Assembly: GCF_049445795.1 (NCBI RefSeq)
Contig: NZ_JBMSDT010000001.1
Location: forward strand, 62,001 to 126,000
DNA length: 64,000 nt
Source of the DNA: Larkinella sp049445795
GTDB lineage: Bacteria; Bacteroidota; Bacteroidia; Cytophagales; Spirosomataceae
Reading direction: 5' to 3'
Of the stretch, positions 51,672 through 60,437 are shown piece by piece. The translations under genes and the position numbers were made by a program. How positions within the stretch are numbered: the first letter of the stretch is position 1; every line of letters starts with the position of its first letter. Below the pieces are notes generated by a model that ran no database searches, was not told the origin of the DNA, and saw nothing but the letters and a program-made list of their open reading frames with translations.

Positions 51672-54200
51672 ATGAAGCACGTTCTACGAGGGCGGTTCGG
51701 TTTACTTCTGGTTATTCTGAATGCACTCATTTCACCGGTTTTTGCTCAGACCGTGTACAAAATCAGCGGCCGTATCACCGACGCGGCTACGGGCGAGGGT
51801 ATTCCCTTCGTAAACGTTGCGGTTAAAGGAAAAACCTCAGGAACGACTTCCAACGAAAACGGAACCTATTCACTGACCACCACCCAAATCGGTGATTCAC
51901 TGCTATTTTCCAGCCTGGGCTACCAAACCCGGGCGTACCGGCTTACGTCCGCTCCCGCTCAAACCATCAATGCATCCCTGCTGTCCTCGGCGACGAAATT
52001 GCAGGAAGTTCGGATTTACGCCAAAGGGGGTGATCCGGCCTACCGCATCATCCGGGAAACGATTCGCCGACGCGATCAGTTCGATCCGGACCAACTGACG
52101 GCATTTCAGTACGAAAGTTATTCAAAAGTAGAAGCTTACGTCAATAATTTTGCCAATCAGCGCAAGAAAGGACGCAAACCCGGCCCCGTCGGCCGCCTTT
52201 TGTCCAAATTACCGGCGATTTACGATAGTGAAGGAAAACCGGCGGTTCCGGTATACGTTTCGGAAACCTATTCGGAGTATTACCAAAAAACCAGCCCCCT
52301 CAAGACGAAAGAACGAATCCTGAAAAGCCGGGCGTCGGGTGTCGGCATCAGCGATGGCGGAGTTGCAGCCCAGCTTACCGGCTCCTCCTTCCAGCAATAC
52401 AATTTTTACCGGAATTACATTAGCCTGCTTCGTAAAGACCTCCCTTCTCCGCTTGGGCAAGCCTGGCAGGCGATTTACACCTTCCGGTTGGTCGATACCG
52501 TCGATGTCGGCGGAACACTTTGCTATCAGATTGATTTTGAGCCGAAACGCTCGGCCGACCTGGCATTCGCCGGTACGGTCTGGATTGACACCACCCGCCT
52601 GGGGCTGGCGCAGATCGACGCCAAAATCGACCAGCGGGCCAACATTAATTTCGTCGATGAGATCCGGATCGAACAGGAATGGGAGGAACTGGACGACAGT
52701 ACGCAGACCACCCGCGTACGATTCCCGGTTTTAACGCAGCTTTTGATCGATACGGACGAACCTACGCCCAACGCCCCCGGCGCGTTGGTCCGGTTTTACG
52801 TTGCAGCCCAGAACGTGCGGGTCAACCAGCCTAAAGAGCCTAAATTTTACGAACCGCCACTCGAACTGGCAGAAAACTACAGCGAAAAATCGCCGGCCTT
52901 CTGGCAAACCATCCGACCACAGGGGTTGAGTGCTACCGAGTTACGGGCCTTTGAAGTAGTCGATTCGGTTCGAAACGTTCCCTTTATGAAGGTGCTGGGG
53001 GAAATTGTAAACTTGACGGTTGTCGGCTATTATCCACTCGGCCCGATTCACCTCGATGTGGGGCCACTGCTGAATTCGTATGCGTTCAACAACGTGGAAG
53101 GACACCGGTTTCGGCTCGGGCTGCGGACCAACGCCGGTTTCAGTAAACGCTGGATTCTGGGCGGTTACCTGGCTTACGGTACCCGCGACGAGCAGTTTAA
53201 ATACGGTATGAATGTCGATTATGTCGTTCGGAAAAAGCCTTATACTATTGCCGGGATTTCGAAAAGTTACGACATCGAACGCCTGGGGGCCTCTTCCGAA
53301 AACCTCGGCGGAAACACGCTTTTTGCGGCCTATACCCGATTCGGAACGCTCCGACGCCCGTACATGCAGGAACTTCAGAACACTTACATTCGGAGCGAAC
53401 TTGGTAAGGGCATTACCCAGACCATCAGCCTGCGGAAGCGGTCCTTTGAGCCCCTGTTTCCGTTTGCCTACACGATCAATCAACCGGACCAGATCACAGC
53501 CAGTCAATATCGCACCACCGAGTTGGTCTTCGAAACCCGGTTTGCACCCGGCTCGCTGATGATCCAGAATAATAACGACCGGTTTAGTGTGGAGGGAAGC
53601 AACAACCCCGTGATTACATTCCGCTATCAGCTCGGACTGAAAAATGTGCTGCACGGCGACTTCAGCTACCACCGCTTTGCGTTGAACCTGAAACACTCGT
53701 TCCGAATGGGCGTGCTGGGCCGTACTCGCTACCAGATCAATGCGGGCTACATTCCGTCGACCATCCCGTATCCGCTCCTGTACATGCCGTTGGGAAACGA
53801 GACCTTTTTTCGGGTCGAGAATTCGTATAACCTGATGAATTTCTTTGAATTTGTGACCGACCGCTACGCTGGGGCTTTTGTCGAACACAACTTTGAAGGG
53901 TTGTTCTTTAACCGGATTCCGGCCATCCGTCGGTTGAAATGGCGGTTTTTGGGTACGGGAGCGATTTTGATGGGGGGCGTAAGCAACGCCAATACTGCCC
54001 TGATTCCGCCTACCAACGAAGCAGGCCAGCCGGTGCTGGGTTTTCAGTCGCTGGGTCGGGCACCCTATGTCGAAGTGGGTTATGGCATCGACAACATTTT
54101 CAAAATCTTTCGTGTCGATGCCATCCACCGGTTAACGTATCGAGACAACCCAAACATCTCGACGTTTGCCATCAAAGTATCCGCCTGGGTGAACCTGTAG
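51672..54200 (+). CDS. DUF5686 outer-membrane protein with carboxypeptidase-like regulatory domain
   Basis: 842 residues from ATG 51672; signal ~1-26 ending PVFAQ. A CarboxypepD_reg-like beta-sandwich (~28-115: GRITDAATGEGIPFVNVAVKGKTSG) precedes the DUF5686 region, with LRKDLPSPLGQAW and strand-rich C-terminal barrel sequence from ~440 to the end (…KVSAWVNL). Common in Bacteroidota; role unknown, no TonB plug is visible. A 28-nt-arm hairpin follows the stop. Confidence 0.82.
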   Translation: MKHVLRGRFGLLLVILNALISPVFAQTVYKISGRITDAATGEGIPFVNVAVKGKTSGTTSNENGTYSLTTTQIGDSLLFSSLGYQTRAYRLTSAPAQTINASLLSSATKLQEVRIYAKGGDPAYRIIRETIRRRDQFDPDQLTAFQYESYSKVEAYVNNFANQRKKGRKPGPVGRLLSKLPAIYDSEGKPAVPVYVSETYSEYYQKTSPLKTKERILKSRASGVGISDGGVAAQLTGSSFQQYNFYRNYISLLRKDLPSPLGQAWQAIYTFRLVDTVDVGGTLCYQIDFEPKRSADLAFAGTVWIDTTRLGLAQIDAKIDQRANINFVDEIRIEQEWEELDDSTQTTRVRFPVLTQLLIDTDEPTPNAPGALVRFYVAAQNVRVNQPKEPKFYEPPLELAENYSEKSPAFWQTIRPQGLSATELRAFEVVDSVRNVPFMKVLGEIVNLTVVGYYPLGPIHLDVGPLLNSYAFNNVEGHRFRLGLRTNAGFSKRWILGGYLAYGTRDEQFKYGMNVDYVVRKKPYTIAGISKSYDIERLGASSENLGGNTLFAAYTRFGTLRRPYMQELQNTYIRSELGKGITQTISLRKRSFEPLFPFAYTINQPDQITASQYRTTELVFETRFAPGSLMIQNNNDRFSVEGSNNPVITFRYQLGLKNVLHGDFSYHRFALNLKHSFRMGVLGRTRYQINAGYIPSTIPYPLLYMPLGNETFFRVENSYNLMNFFEFVTDRYAGAFVEHNFEGLFFNRIPAIRRLKWRFLGTGAILMGGVSNANTALIPPTNEAGQPVLGFQSLGRAPYVEVGYGIDNIFKIFRVDAIHRLTYRDNPNISTFAIKVSAWVNL

Positions 54201-54280
54201 TACCCACGGACTTTAGTCCGTGTTTTTTCTTGGCTATTCAAAATTTCTAGCTAAAAAACACGGACTAAAGTCCGTGGGTA
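54201..54280. terminator. Bidirectional hairpin between convergent DUF5686 and FKBP genes
   Basis: Arms 54201-54228 and 54253-54280 are perfect reverse complements over 28 nt, with each arm itself containing the dyad CACGGACTTTAGTCCGTG. T runs sit inside on both strands. It starts right at the DUF5686 stop. Confidence 0.85.
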
Positions 54281-54289
54281 CGGGTACGA

Positions 54290-54724
54290 TTAGGAATTGA
54301 TCCCTACCAGTTCGATATCGAAAATTAACTCCTCGCCCGCCAGCGGATGATTGGCGTCGAGCGTCACCGAGGTTGCCGTTACATTCCGAACAATGACCGG
54401 AATGGCTTGTGGATTGCCATCCTGGTGCATATTGAGGGTCATGCCGATTTCCAGCTCAATGTCGTCGGGAATCAGCGAGCGATCAAATTCAAAAATCATA
54501 TCCTGGCTCGACGGACCGTAGGCATCTTCGACCGGAATCCGGACGGTTTTGGCTTCGCCGATTTCCATGCCTTTCACGCCCTCATCAAAACCCCGGATCA
54601 CCATACCGCTGCCTACCTGAAACTGGAGGGGCGACCGGCCACTGGACGAATCAAATACGGTTCCATCGTTTTTTCTGCCGGTGTAGTGCACCTGCACCGT
54701 ATCCCCAGCTTTTGCTTGTGCCAT
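54290..54724 (-). CDS. FKBP-type peptidylprolyl isomerase (SlyD-like)
   Basis: 144 residues. FKBP motif VHYTGRKNDGTVFDSS and FQVGSGMVIRGFDEGVKGM, then an insert-in-flap-like domain (~70-125) with MTLNMHQDGNP, as in SlyD. The His-rich nickel tail of E. coli SlyD is missing. Cytoplasmic proline isomerase and chaperone. Confidence 0.85.
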   Translation of the reverse strand: MAQAKAGDTVQVHYTGRKNDGTVFDSSSGRSPLQFQVGSGMVIRGFDEGVKGMEIGEAKTVRIPVEDAYGPSSQDMIFEFDRSLIPDDIELEIGMTLNMHQDGNPQAIPVIVRNVTATSVTLDANHPLAGEELIFDIELVGINS

Positions 54725-54815
54725 AAAAAAATTGGTTGTGTGTGCCCAAAACTACCCAAACTCGCGGAAAGTCGTTCATCGAGGTGCGATTATTTGAGCC
54801 AACGTTCCCCATTTG

Positions 54816-54911
54816 GAGTTAAGAGTTAAGAGTTATGAGTTGGCTGACGCGTCCACAAGTCGCAGCGCAACTCTTAACTCTTAACTCTTAACTCTTAACT
54901 CTTATACTCTT
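54816..54911. repeat. GAGTTA-unit hairpin between FKBP and ProRS genes
   Basis: The left arm (54816-54842) is GAGTTAAGAGTTAAGAG and more, ending TTGG; the right (54868-54911) is an imperfect complement with five consecutive CTTAACT units. The right arm reaches the ProRS stop codon. Longest tandem run of the unit among the copies. Confidence 0.8.
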
Positions 54912-56382
54912 AATAAGCTCTTGCGAAGATTACTCGCTGCTTTGAGGGTTTTCCGCTGTAGATGCAAACGCCCTCTTCCGGTTCCGTATCAAACGGAATG
55001 CAGCGGATGGTTGCTTTGGTTTCTTCCTTAATGGCGTCTTCGGTTTCGGAAGTACCATCCCAGTGGGCCAGCAGAAAACCGCCTTTTTCAAGTTGCTCCT
55101 TAAACTGGTCATAGGTATCGACCCGGAAGGTGTTTTCCTGCCGGAAGCGGTACGCTTTCTGGTAAATGTTTTGTTGAATCTCGTCGAGCAACGCCTGGAT
55201 ATGAGCCACCAGTCCGTCGACCGAAATGGTTTCTTTTGTTTTCAGATCCCGGCGTGCAATCTCCACGGTGTTATTTTCCAAATCCCGCATGCCCATGGCC
55301 AGCCGGACCGGAACGCCCCGGAGTTCGTACTCCGCAAATTTCCAGCCGGGCTTGTTGGCGTCGCTGGTGTCGTATTTGACGGAAATGCCGACTTTGCGAA
55401 GTTCTTTGATCAACGGGTTGATTTTCTCGGACAATTGCGCCAGTTGTTCGTCGTTCCGGAAAATCGGGACAATGACGACCTGGATCGGTGCCAGTTTCGG
55501 CGGTAGTACCAGCCCGTCGTCGTCGGAATGGGCCATAATCAACGCTCCCATAAGCCGCGTGCTGACACCCCAGGATGTACCCCAAACGTAGTCGAGTTGG
55601 TTATCTTTGGTTAAGAACTTCACATCAAAAGCTTTGGCGAAATTCTGACCCAAAAAGTGCGAGGTTCCGGCCTGAAGCGCTTTCCCGTCCTGCATCATGG
55701 CTTCAATGCAGAGCGTATCGTCAGCCCCGGCAAAACGCTCGTTCGGCGTTTTGGCCCCGCGTATAACCGGCAGCGCCATCCACTCCTCGGCGAAGGTTGC
55801 GTATACATCGAGCATTTGCCGGGTTTCCTGCTGTGCTTCTTCGGCTGTTGCGTGGGCGGTATGGCCCTCCTGCCAGAGAAACTCGGCCGTGCGCAGAAAA
55901 ATCCGGGTCCGCATTTCCCAGCGCACGACGTTGGCCCATTGGTTGATCAGCAGCGGCAGGTCGCGGTACGACTGAATCCAGTTTTTGTACGTACTCCAGA
56001 TCACGGTTTCCGAGGTGGGCCGTACGATCAATTCCTCTTCCAGTTTAGCTTCCGGATCAACGATGACCCCGGAACCATCCTCAGCATTTTTCAGGCGGTA
56101 ATGCGTTACCACGGCACATTCCTTGGCAAACCCTTCTACGTGCGAAGCCTCTTTGCTGAGATACGATTTCGGGATAAACAACGGAAAATAGGCGTTGGTA
56201 TGGCCGGTTTCTTTGAACATATCGTCCAATGCCCGCTGCATTTTTTCCCAGATTGAAAAGCCGTACGGCTTGATCACCATACAGCCCCGAACTGCCGAAT
56301 TTTCGGCCAGATCAGCCCGTTTGATCAACTCGTTATACCACTCGGAATAATTCTCGGAACGCGAAGGAATTGCTTTTGCCAT
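54910..56382 (-). CDS. proS: Prolyl-tRNA synthetase (short, archaeal/eukaryotic-type)
   Basis: 490 residues. Class II signature motifs: RWEMRTRIFLRTAEFLWQEGHT (motif 2 region) and GTSWGVSTRLMGALIMAH (motif 3), plus ELIVRPTSETVIWS. It lacks the bacterial-type editing insertion and ends in ARAY, as in the ProS type 3 family. Cytoplasmic, charges tRNA-Pro. Confidence 0.93.
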   Translation of the reverse strand: MAKAIPSRSENYSEWYNELIKRADLAENSAVRGCMVIKPYGFSIWEKMQRALDDMFKETGHTNAYFPLFIPKSYLSKEASHVEGFAKECAVVTHYRLKNAEDGSGVIVDPEAKLEEELIVRPTSETVIWSTYKNWIQSYRDLPLLINQWANVVRWEMRTRIFLRTAEFLWQEGHTAHATAEEAQQETRQMLDVYATFAEEWMALPVIRGAKTPNERFAGADDTLCIEAMMQDGKALQAGTSHFLGQNFAKAFDVKFLTKDNQLDYVWGTSWGVSTRLMGALIMAHSDDDGLVLPPKLAPIQVVIVPIFRNDEQLAQLSEKINPLIKELRKVGISVKYDTSDANKPGWKFAEYELRGVPVRLAMGMRDLENNTVEIARRDLKTKETISVDGLVAHIQALLDEIQQNIYQKAYRFRQENTFRVDTYDQFKEQLEKGGFLLAHWDGTSETEDAIKEETKATIRCIPFDTEPEEGVCIYSGKPSKQRVIFARAY

Positions 56383-56452
56383 GTCTGACGGAAATATTTT
56401 ATGAAGGCGATTAAACCTTCACCTAGAAATGTGGGTCTAATGTTTTGAGAAG

Positions 56453-56483
56453 CTTGCAAAGATAGGTTTTTATCCTATATTTG
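56453..56483 (+). promoter_or_regulatory. Bacteroidota promoter (CTTG - 19 bp - TATATTTG)
   Basis: A CTTG (56453-56456) is spaced 19 bp from TATATTTG (56476-56483), matching the -33/-7 consensus. It lies 88 nt upstream of the Gly/Tyr-rich lipoprotein gene. Confidence 0.6.
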
Positions 56484-56570
56484 TAATCAAGCGGCCGAAT
56501 TGTAATCATTTTGCCGGCTTCTGTGTTTTAGCTAGGATGGGTCCCTACAACCTTTTATCACCACAACACC

Positions 56571-57854
56571 ATGAAAGTGCTACATACCTGGAAATACCTC
56601 ACGTTACTGGCTGCGATCGGCTTTTGGGGCTGTAGCTCCAGTAAACAGACCGCCCAGAACGCGGGAGAGTATGATGACCTCTACGGGTCATCTTCCGACG
56701 CTCCGGTTTATGCCTCAACGGCCAAGGAGAAACGGCAGTTTGATCGTACAGCATCCCAGCGGTACGAAGAAAGCAAATTCAACGCCAACCCGGATTACAA
56801 CGGTCAATCGGGACTGGCTGATGATGAATATTACAGCGAAGTATCGGCTCGTAAAGTAACGCGCGGTATTTCACCCGATCCGGGCTGGGATTCCGGCAAC
56901 GCCTACAACAACGGTTTTGCCAACGGTTATAACATGGCCATGATGAACTCGACCTGGAACCGCTGGGGCTGGAACAGTCCATTCTACGGCGGTCTGAGCC
57001 TGGGTATCGGTCTGGGCATGTCGCCCTGGGGCTGGGGTGGTTTCAATAGCTGGCGCTATAGCTCCTTCTACGATCCGTTTTGGGGTGGAGCTTACGCGTA
57101 TAGTCCCTTCTACGGCGGTGGCTTCTACGATCCGTTCTTCTCCCCCTTCGGTTACGGCTATGGATTCAACAGTTTCTATAACCCCTACTTCTACGGTGGT
57201 TATGGCGGTTTTGGTCGCCCGATAGTCGTTGTTAACAACTACGACAACATTGGAGCGAGTCGAAACGTCCGCTACGGTGCCCGCAGTGGAACCAGTCGCG
57301 ACCGCTACAACAGCGATTTCGTCAACACACCCCGGACGTACAATAACAACAACGGTGGCCGTCGGTCGGCGGATGCAACTACCTCAAACAACGCCTATTA
57401 CAGCCGTCCGAACAACACGAACAATGGGGTGGTCAACAGCAGCTCCTACGGAACGGGTCGTGCCAATAGCCGGGGGACGTATTACTACAACGAGTCAGGA
57501 AGCACCAGCAGCAGCAATGGCCGGGCGAATGCACTGACCCGTCCGTCGTCGGCACCCAGCTATTCGGCGCCAAGCACCGCCGATTATTATTCGGCTCCCC
57601 GGCAAAATAGCCGCGGAAGTTATACCGCACCGTCTGGAAATACTGGAGCCCGGTACAGCGCCCCGCAATACAGCGCTCCGCAGCGGACGTATCAGCAACC
57701 CAGCCGTTCGTTTGAAGCTCCGCAGCGCAGTTACAGCCCGCCTTCCCAACCGAGCTTCAGCTCACCCTCAAGCGGGGGCAGCCGGGGCGGTGGCGGTTCA
57801 TCGATCGGCGGAGGTTCTTCCGGCGGAGGTGGCGGTTCACGCGGACCCCGTTAA
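56571..57854 (+). CDS. Gly/Tyr/Asn/Ser-rich lipoprotein with prion-like composition
   Basis: 427 residues, lipoprotein signal with Cys21 (FWGCSSS). Residues ~115-225 are almost only Gly, Tyr, Phe, Asn, Pro and Trp (FYGGGFYDPFFSPFGYGYGF), and ~225-427 are Asn/Ser/Arg/Tyr- then Gly/Ser-rich, ending SGGGGGSRGPR. No folded domain. Such sequences are typical of surface-adhesive or phase-separating proteins; the role here is unknown. Strong terminator after the stop. Confidence 0.7.
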   Translation: MKVLHTWKYLTLLAAIGFWGCSSSKQTAQNAGEYDDLYGSSSDAPVYASTAKEKRQFDRTASQRYEESKFNANPDYNGQSGLADDEYYSEVSARKVTRGISPDPGWDSGNAYNNGFANGYNMAMMNSTWNRWGWNSPFYGGLSLGIGLGMSPWGWGGFNSWRYSSFYDPFWGGAYAYSPFYGGGFYDPFFSPFGYGYGFNSFYNPYFYGGYGGFGRPIVVVNNYDNIGASRNVRYGARSGTSRDRYNSDFVNTPRTYNNNNGGRRSADATTSNNAYYSRPNNTNNGVVNSSSYGTGRANSRGTYYYNESGSTSSSNGRANALTRPSSAPSYSAPSTADYYSAPRQNSRGSYTAPSGNTGARYSAPQYSAPQRTYQQPSRSFEAPQRSYSPPSQPSFSSPSSGGSRGGGGSSIGGGSSGGGGGSRGPR

Positions 57855-57882
57855 CGAATGCCGGATGATCATCTGAAAAAAT

Positions 57883-57924
57883 AAAAAGCCCGTTGGTTCT
57901 TACAATCGACGGGCTTTTTCGTTG
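57883..57924 (+). terminator. Intrinsic terminator
   Basis: Perfect 11-nt stem AAAAAGCCCGT / ACGGGCTTTTT (57883-57893, 57909-57919), loop 15 nt, T run on the 3' side; bidirectional. Confidence 0.9.
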
Positions 57925-58073
57925 TATTATCGGGGCGAAGTACTGCTATACGCAAACTAAAAGGGATTTTTCAGGGTTTGTTTAAACCAAAGCCCCCTTA
58001 CTTGCATCTATAGTTCGCTGGCTTAGTGGCAGGCAATTCCAACCCATGGTTTTCATTTTTAGCATACACTTTT

Positions 58074-59663
58074 ATGAAAAATAGTCTTTGTCTTGCGGGG
58101 CTGCTCCTGTACGCAGGGGCCGCTTTTGGCCAGGGTGACATCTACGCTGGCGATGCCTTTCGGTATTCGGAAGTAACCCAAACCGGAACCGCCCGGATGC
58201 GGGGCCTCGGCGGAAATCACGCCAGTCTGGGCGGGGACGCCAGTTCAGTATTCGGAAATCCGGCCGGACTAGGTTTCTATAACCGGTCGGAGTTCAGCTT
58301 AAGCCCTTCTATCAACATCCTGAGTACCGACGCCCGCTACATTAATCAAACGCTTTCCGAAAGCAAAGTAAACCCCAACATTGCTCATTTTGGTCTAATT
58401 CTGGCCGGGAGCCGCCAGAACGACAACCGCCGTTGGCAGCGCACCGCCCTCGGAATCACCTACAACCGGCAGGCTAGTTTCACCAATCTGTTTTCCTTTC
58501 AGGGCCGAAACTCCGCCAGTTCAATTGTCGATTCCTACGTCGAAGATGCCAACAGCCGGGGCTTAACCGGAGAGCAAATGGATCAGCAGTATTTCCCGGC
58601 TCCCGACAACCAGGCCAACTTTACTTCGGCAGCTGCGTACCAGTTGTACCTGATCGATCCGGACCCGAGCCGACCGACCAGCTATAACCGGTTTGACGAA
58701 AGTCCGCTGTATCCGCAGAACCAGCGGTTTTTACCCACTGATCAACGCAATACGTTTTCGTCATCAGGAGCTACTTCCCAATGGACCATCGCCTATGCCG
58801 GGAATCTCGATAACAAATTTTACATTGGTGCCTCCCTGGGTCTGACCCGAATCCGGTATGATTTCGACAACGACTACCGCGAAAATTTTGTGGGCGGGCA
58901 AATCTTCCGCAGCGTCGGCCAAACCGACAATTTTACCGTAACCGGTAACGGAATCAACGTAGCGTTGGGTATCATCTACAAGATCGACCCCAGTCTACAG
59001 CTAGGCGTCACTGCCTCAACCCCTACCTTCTACTCGGTCAGGGAATCATTCACTTCCAGAGTTTTCACGGATGCGGTTAACATTCCGCGCGTTGAAAACG
59101 GGCAAACGGTTGGTTTTACACCGGATAACCAAAGCATTGACATCGTTCCGAACGACTTCGATTATTCGCTGACAAGCCCTTTCCGGGCTTCGGCCGGCTT
59201 TACCTACTTTTTGGGAGAAAGCAAGATCGGATTTATCACGGCTTCGGCCGATTATGTCGGTTACCAGGGCATGCGGACCACAACCGATGCCTATAGTTCC
59301 ACGCAGGATAACAACGCGTTCAAAAACGATGTCAAGCAAAGCGTTCGGGGCACGTACAACAACGTGGTCAACTTCCGGGTCGGTGCCGAGATCCGGGCAT
59401 CCCTGATGCGTTTCCGGGCCGGTGTTGCTTACCTCCCTGACCCTTACAAGGAAGCGTATCGTGACCTGGATCGTGCGAAGTTGCTGATCTCGGGCGGCCT
59501 TGGATTCCGTTCGGATCGTTTTTTTGCCGATGTAAGCGGCACCTACAATACGCTAAAATCGGCTTATAGTCCCTACGCAGTAAATGTTGTCAGTCAATCC
59601 CCTTCGGCCCAAATTGACAGTCAGATGATCAACATCACTCTTTCGACGGGTGTATTTTTTTAA
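58074..59663 (+). CDS. OmpP1/FadL-like outer-membrane transport protein
   Basis: 529 residues from ATG 58074, signal ~1-20 ending AAFGQ. The mature N-terminus has the FadL/OmpP1 opening GTARMRGLGGNHASLGGDASSVFGNPAGLGFYNRSEFSL. C-terminal half is strand-rich (TLSTGVFF). Members take up hydrophobic compounds. Followed by a 20-nt-arm palindrome. Confidence 0.85.
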   Translation: MKNSLCLAGLLLYAGAAFGQGDIYAGDAFRYSEVTQTGTARMRGLGGNHASLGGDASSVFGNPAGLGFYNRSEFSLSPSINILSTDARYINQTLSESKVNPNIAHFGLILAGSRQNDNRRWQRTALGITYNRQASFTNLFSFQGRNSASSIVDSYVEDANSRGLTGEQMDQQYFPAPDNQANFTSAAAYQLYLIDPDPSRPTSYNRFDESPLYPQNQRFLPTDQRNTFSSSGATSQWTIAYAGNLDNKFYIGASLGLTRIRYDFDNDYRENFVGGQIFRSVGQTDNFTVTGNGINVALGIIYKIDPSLQLGVTASTPTFYSVRESFTSRVFTDAVNIPRVENGQTVGFTPDNQSIDIVPNDFDYSLTSPFRASAGFTYFLGESKIGFITASADYVGYQGMRTTTDAYSSTQDNNAFKNDVKQSVRGTYNNVVNFRVGAEIRASLMRFRAGVAYLPDPYKEAYRDLDRAKLLISGGLGFRSDRFFADVSGTYNTLKSAYSPYAVNVVSQSPSAQIDSQMINITLSTGVFF

Positions 59664-59681
59664 AGCTTACCAACTTTCTTG

Positions 59682-59729
59682 AAACGTCCGGAGCTCGCTG
59701 ATAATCAGCGAGCTCCGGACGTTTTTAAC
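59682..59729 (+). terminator. Palindromic terminator
   Basis: Arms AAACGTCCGGAGCTCGCTGA (59682-59701) and its exact inverse (59705-59724), loop TAA, then TTTTT. The 3' flank is T-rich on the plus strand. Confidence 0.85.
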
Positions 59730-59872
59730 GAGTATTTTTACGGATTTCCAAAAATAGAAACCTGGCTCTCCTAACAATTTTATGTAAATCAGGTTAAATA
59801 GGGGTCATGGCTATTGATGGGTAGTTTCTACCAGCCCCCGATGGTCGCTCAACGTCGCAATCGATCAGCCAT

Positions 59873-60430
59873 TTGAAAAAGCCATTTACTTCCGATGCCG
59901 AAATCGAGTTGATTGAAGGTTTAAAAGCGCACAGCCGTGTGGCCTTCAGTCATTTGTACGATCGGTATGCTGCAACTTTGCTCGGCGTTCTGAACCGGAT
60001 TCTCAAAAACGAAGCGGAAGCCGAGGATTTACTCCAGGATACGTTTGTCAAAGTCTGGAAAAACATCCATCGCCACGACCCCTCGAAAGGCCGTTTGTTC
60101 ACCTGGCTTCTGAATGTTACGCGCAATACCGCCTTCGATCACCTGCGTTCCCGCAAGAAAGCCGAACAGATCGAATTACCGGTGGATGATTACCTGCCCG
60201 GTCTGAGTACTACCCTCGATAACGTCGGGTACATCGGTTTCAGTGAGGTTGTTCATACGACGCTGGACCCGCGACATTGGCAAGTAATCGATCTACTTTA
60301 TTTCCAGGGATACACCCAGCAAGAGGTGGCTCAGAAGCTCCAACTTCCCTTGGGAACGGTAAAGACCTGGACACGGCTAGCGCTGATTCAGTTACGCCGG
60401 GAGTTTTGCAGCGATCTCCGGGTGTTATAA
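59873..60430 (+). CDS. ECF sigma-70 family RNA polymerase sigma factor
   Basis: 185 residues, TTG start (no ATG in frame back to the TAG at 59842). Region 2 (~35-95: FSHLYDRYAATLL... EAEDLLQDTFVKVW... TWLLNVTRNTAFDHLRSRK) and region 4 (~135-180: VIDLLYFQGYTQQEVAQKLQLPLGTVKTWTRLALIQL) are clear. No anti-sigma gene adjoins. Convergent with the RND gene, 7 nt apart. Confidence 0.85.
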   Translation: MKKPFTSDAEIELIEGLKAHSRVAFSHLYDRYAATLLGVLNRILKNEAEAEDLLQDTFVKVWKNIHRHDPSKGRLFTWLLNVTRNTAFDHLRSRKKAEQIELPVDDYLPGLSTTLDNVGYIGFSEVVHTTLDPRHWQVIDLLYFQGYTQQEVAQKLQLPLGTVKTWTRLALIQLRREFCSDLRVL

Positions 60431-60437
60431 GCCCCGG

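Noticed and set aside
52941..54128. A 395-codon minus-strand frame across the DUF5686 gene
   Set aside because: Shadow reading; the plus-strand protein has a signal peptide and a regulatory domain.
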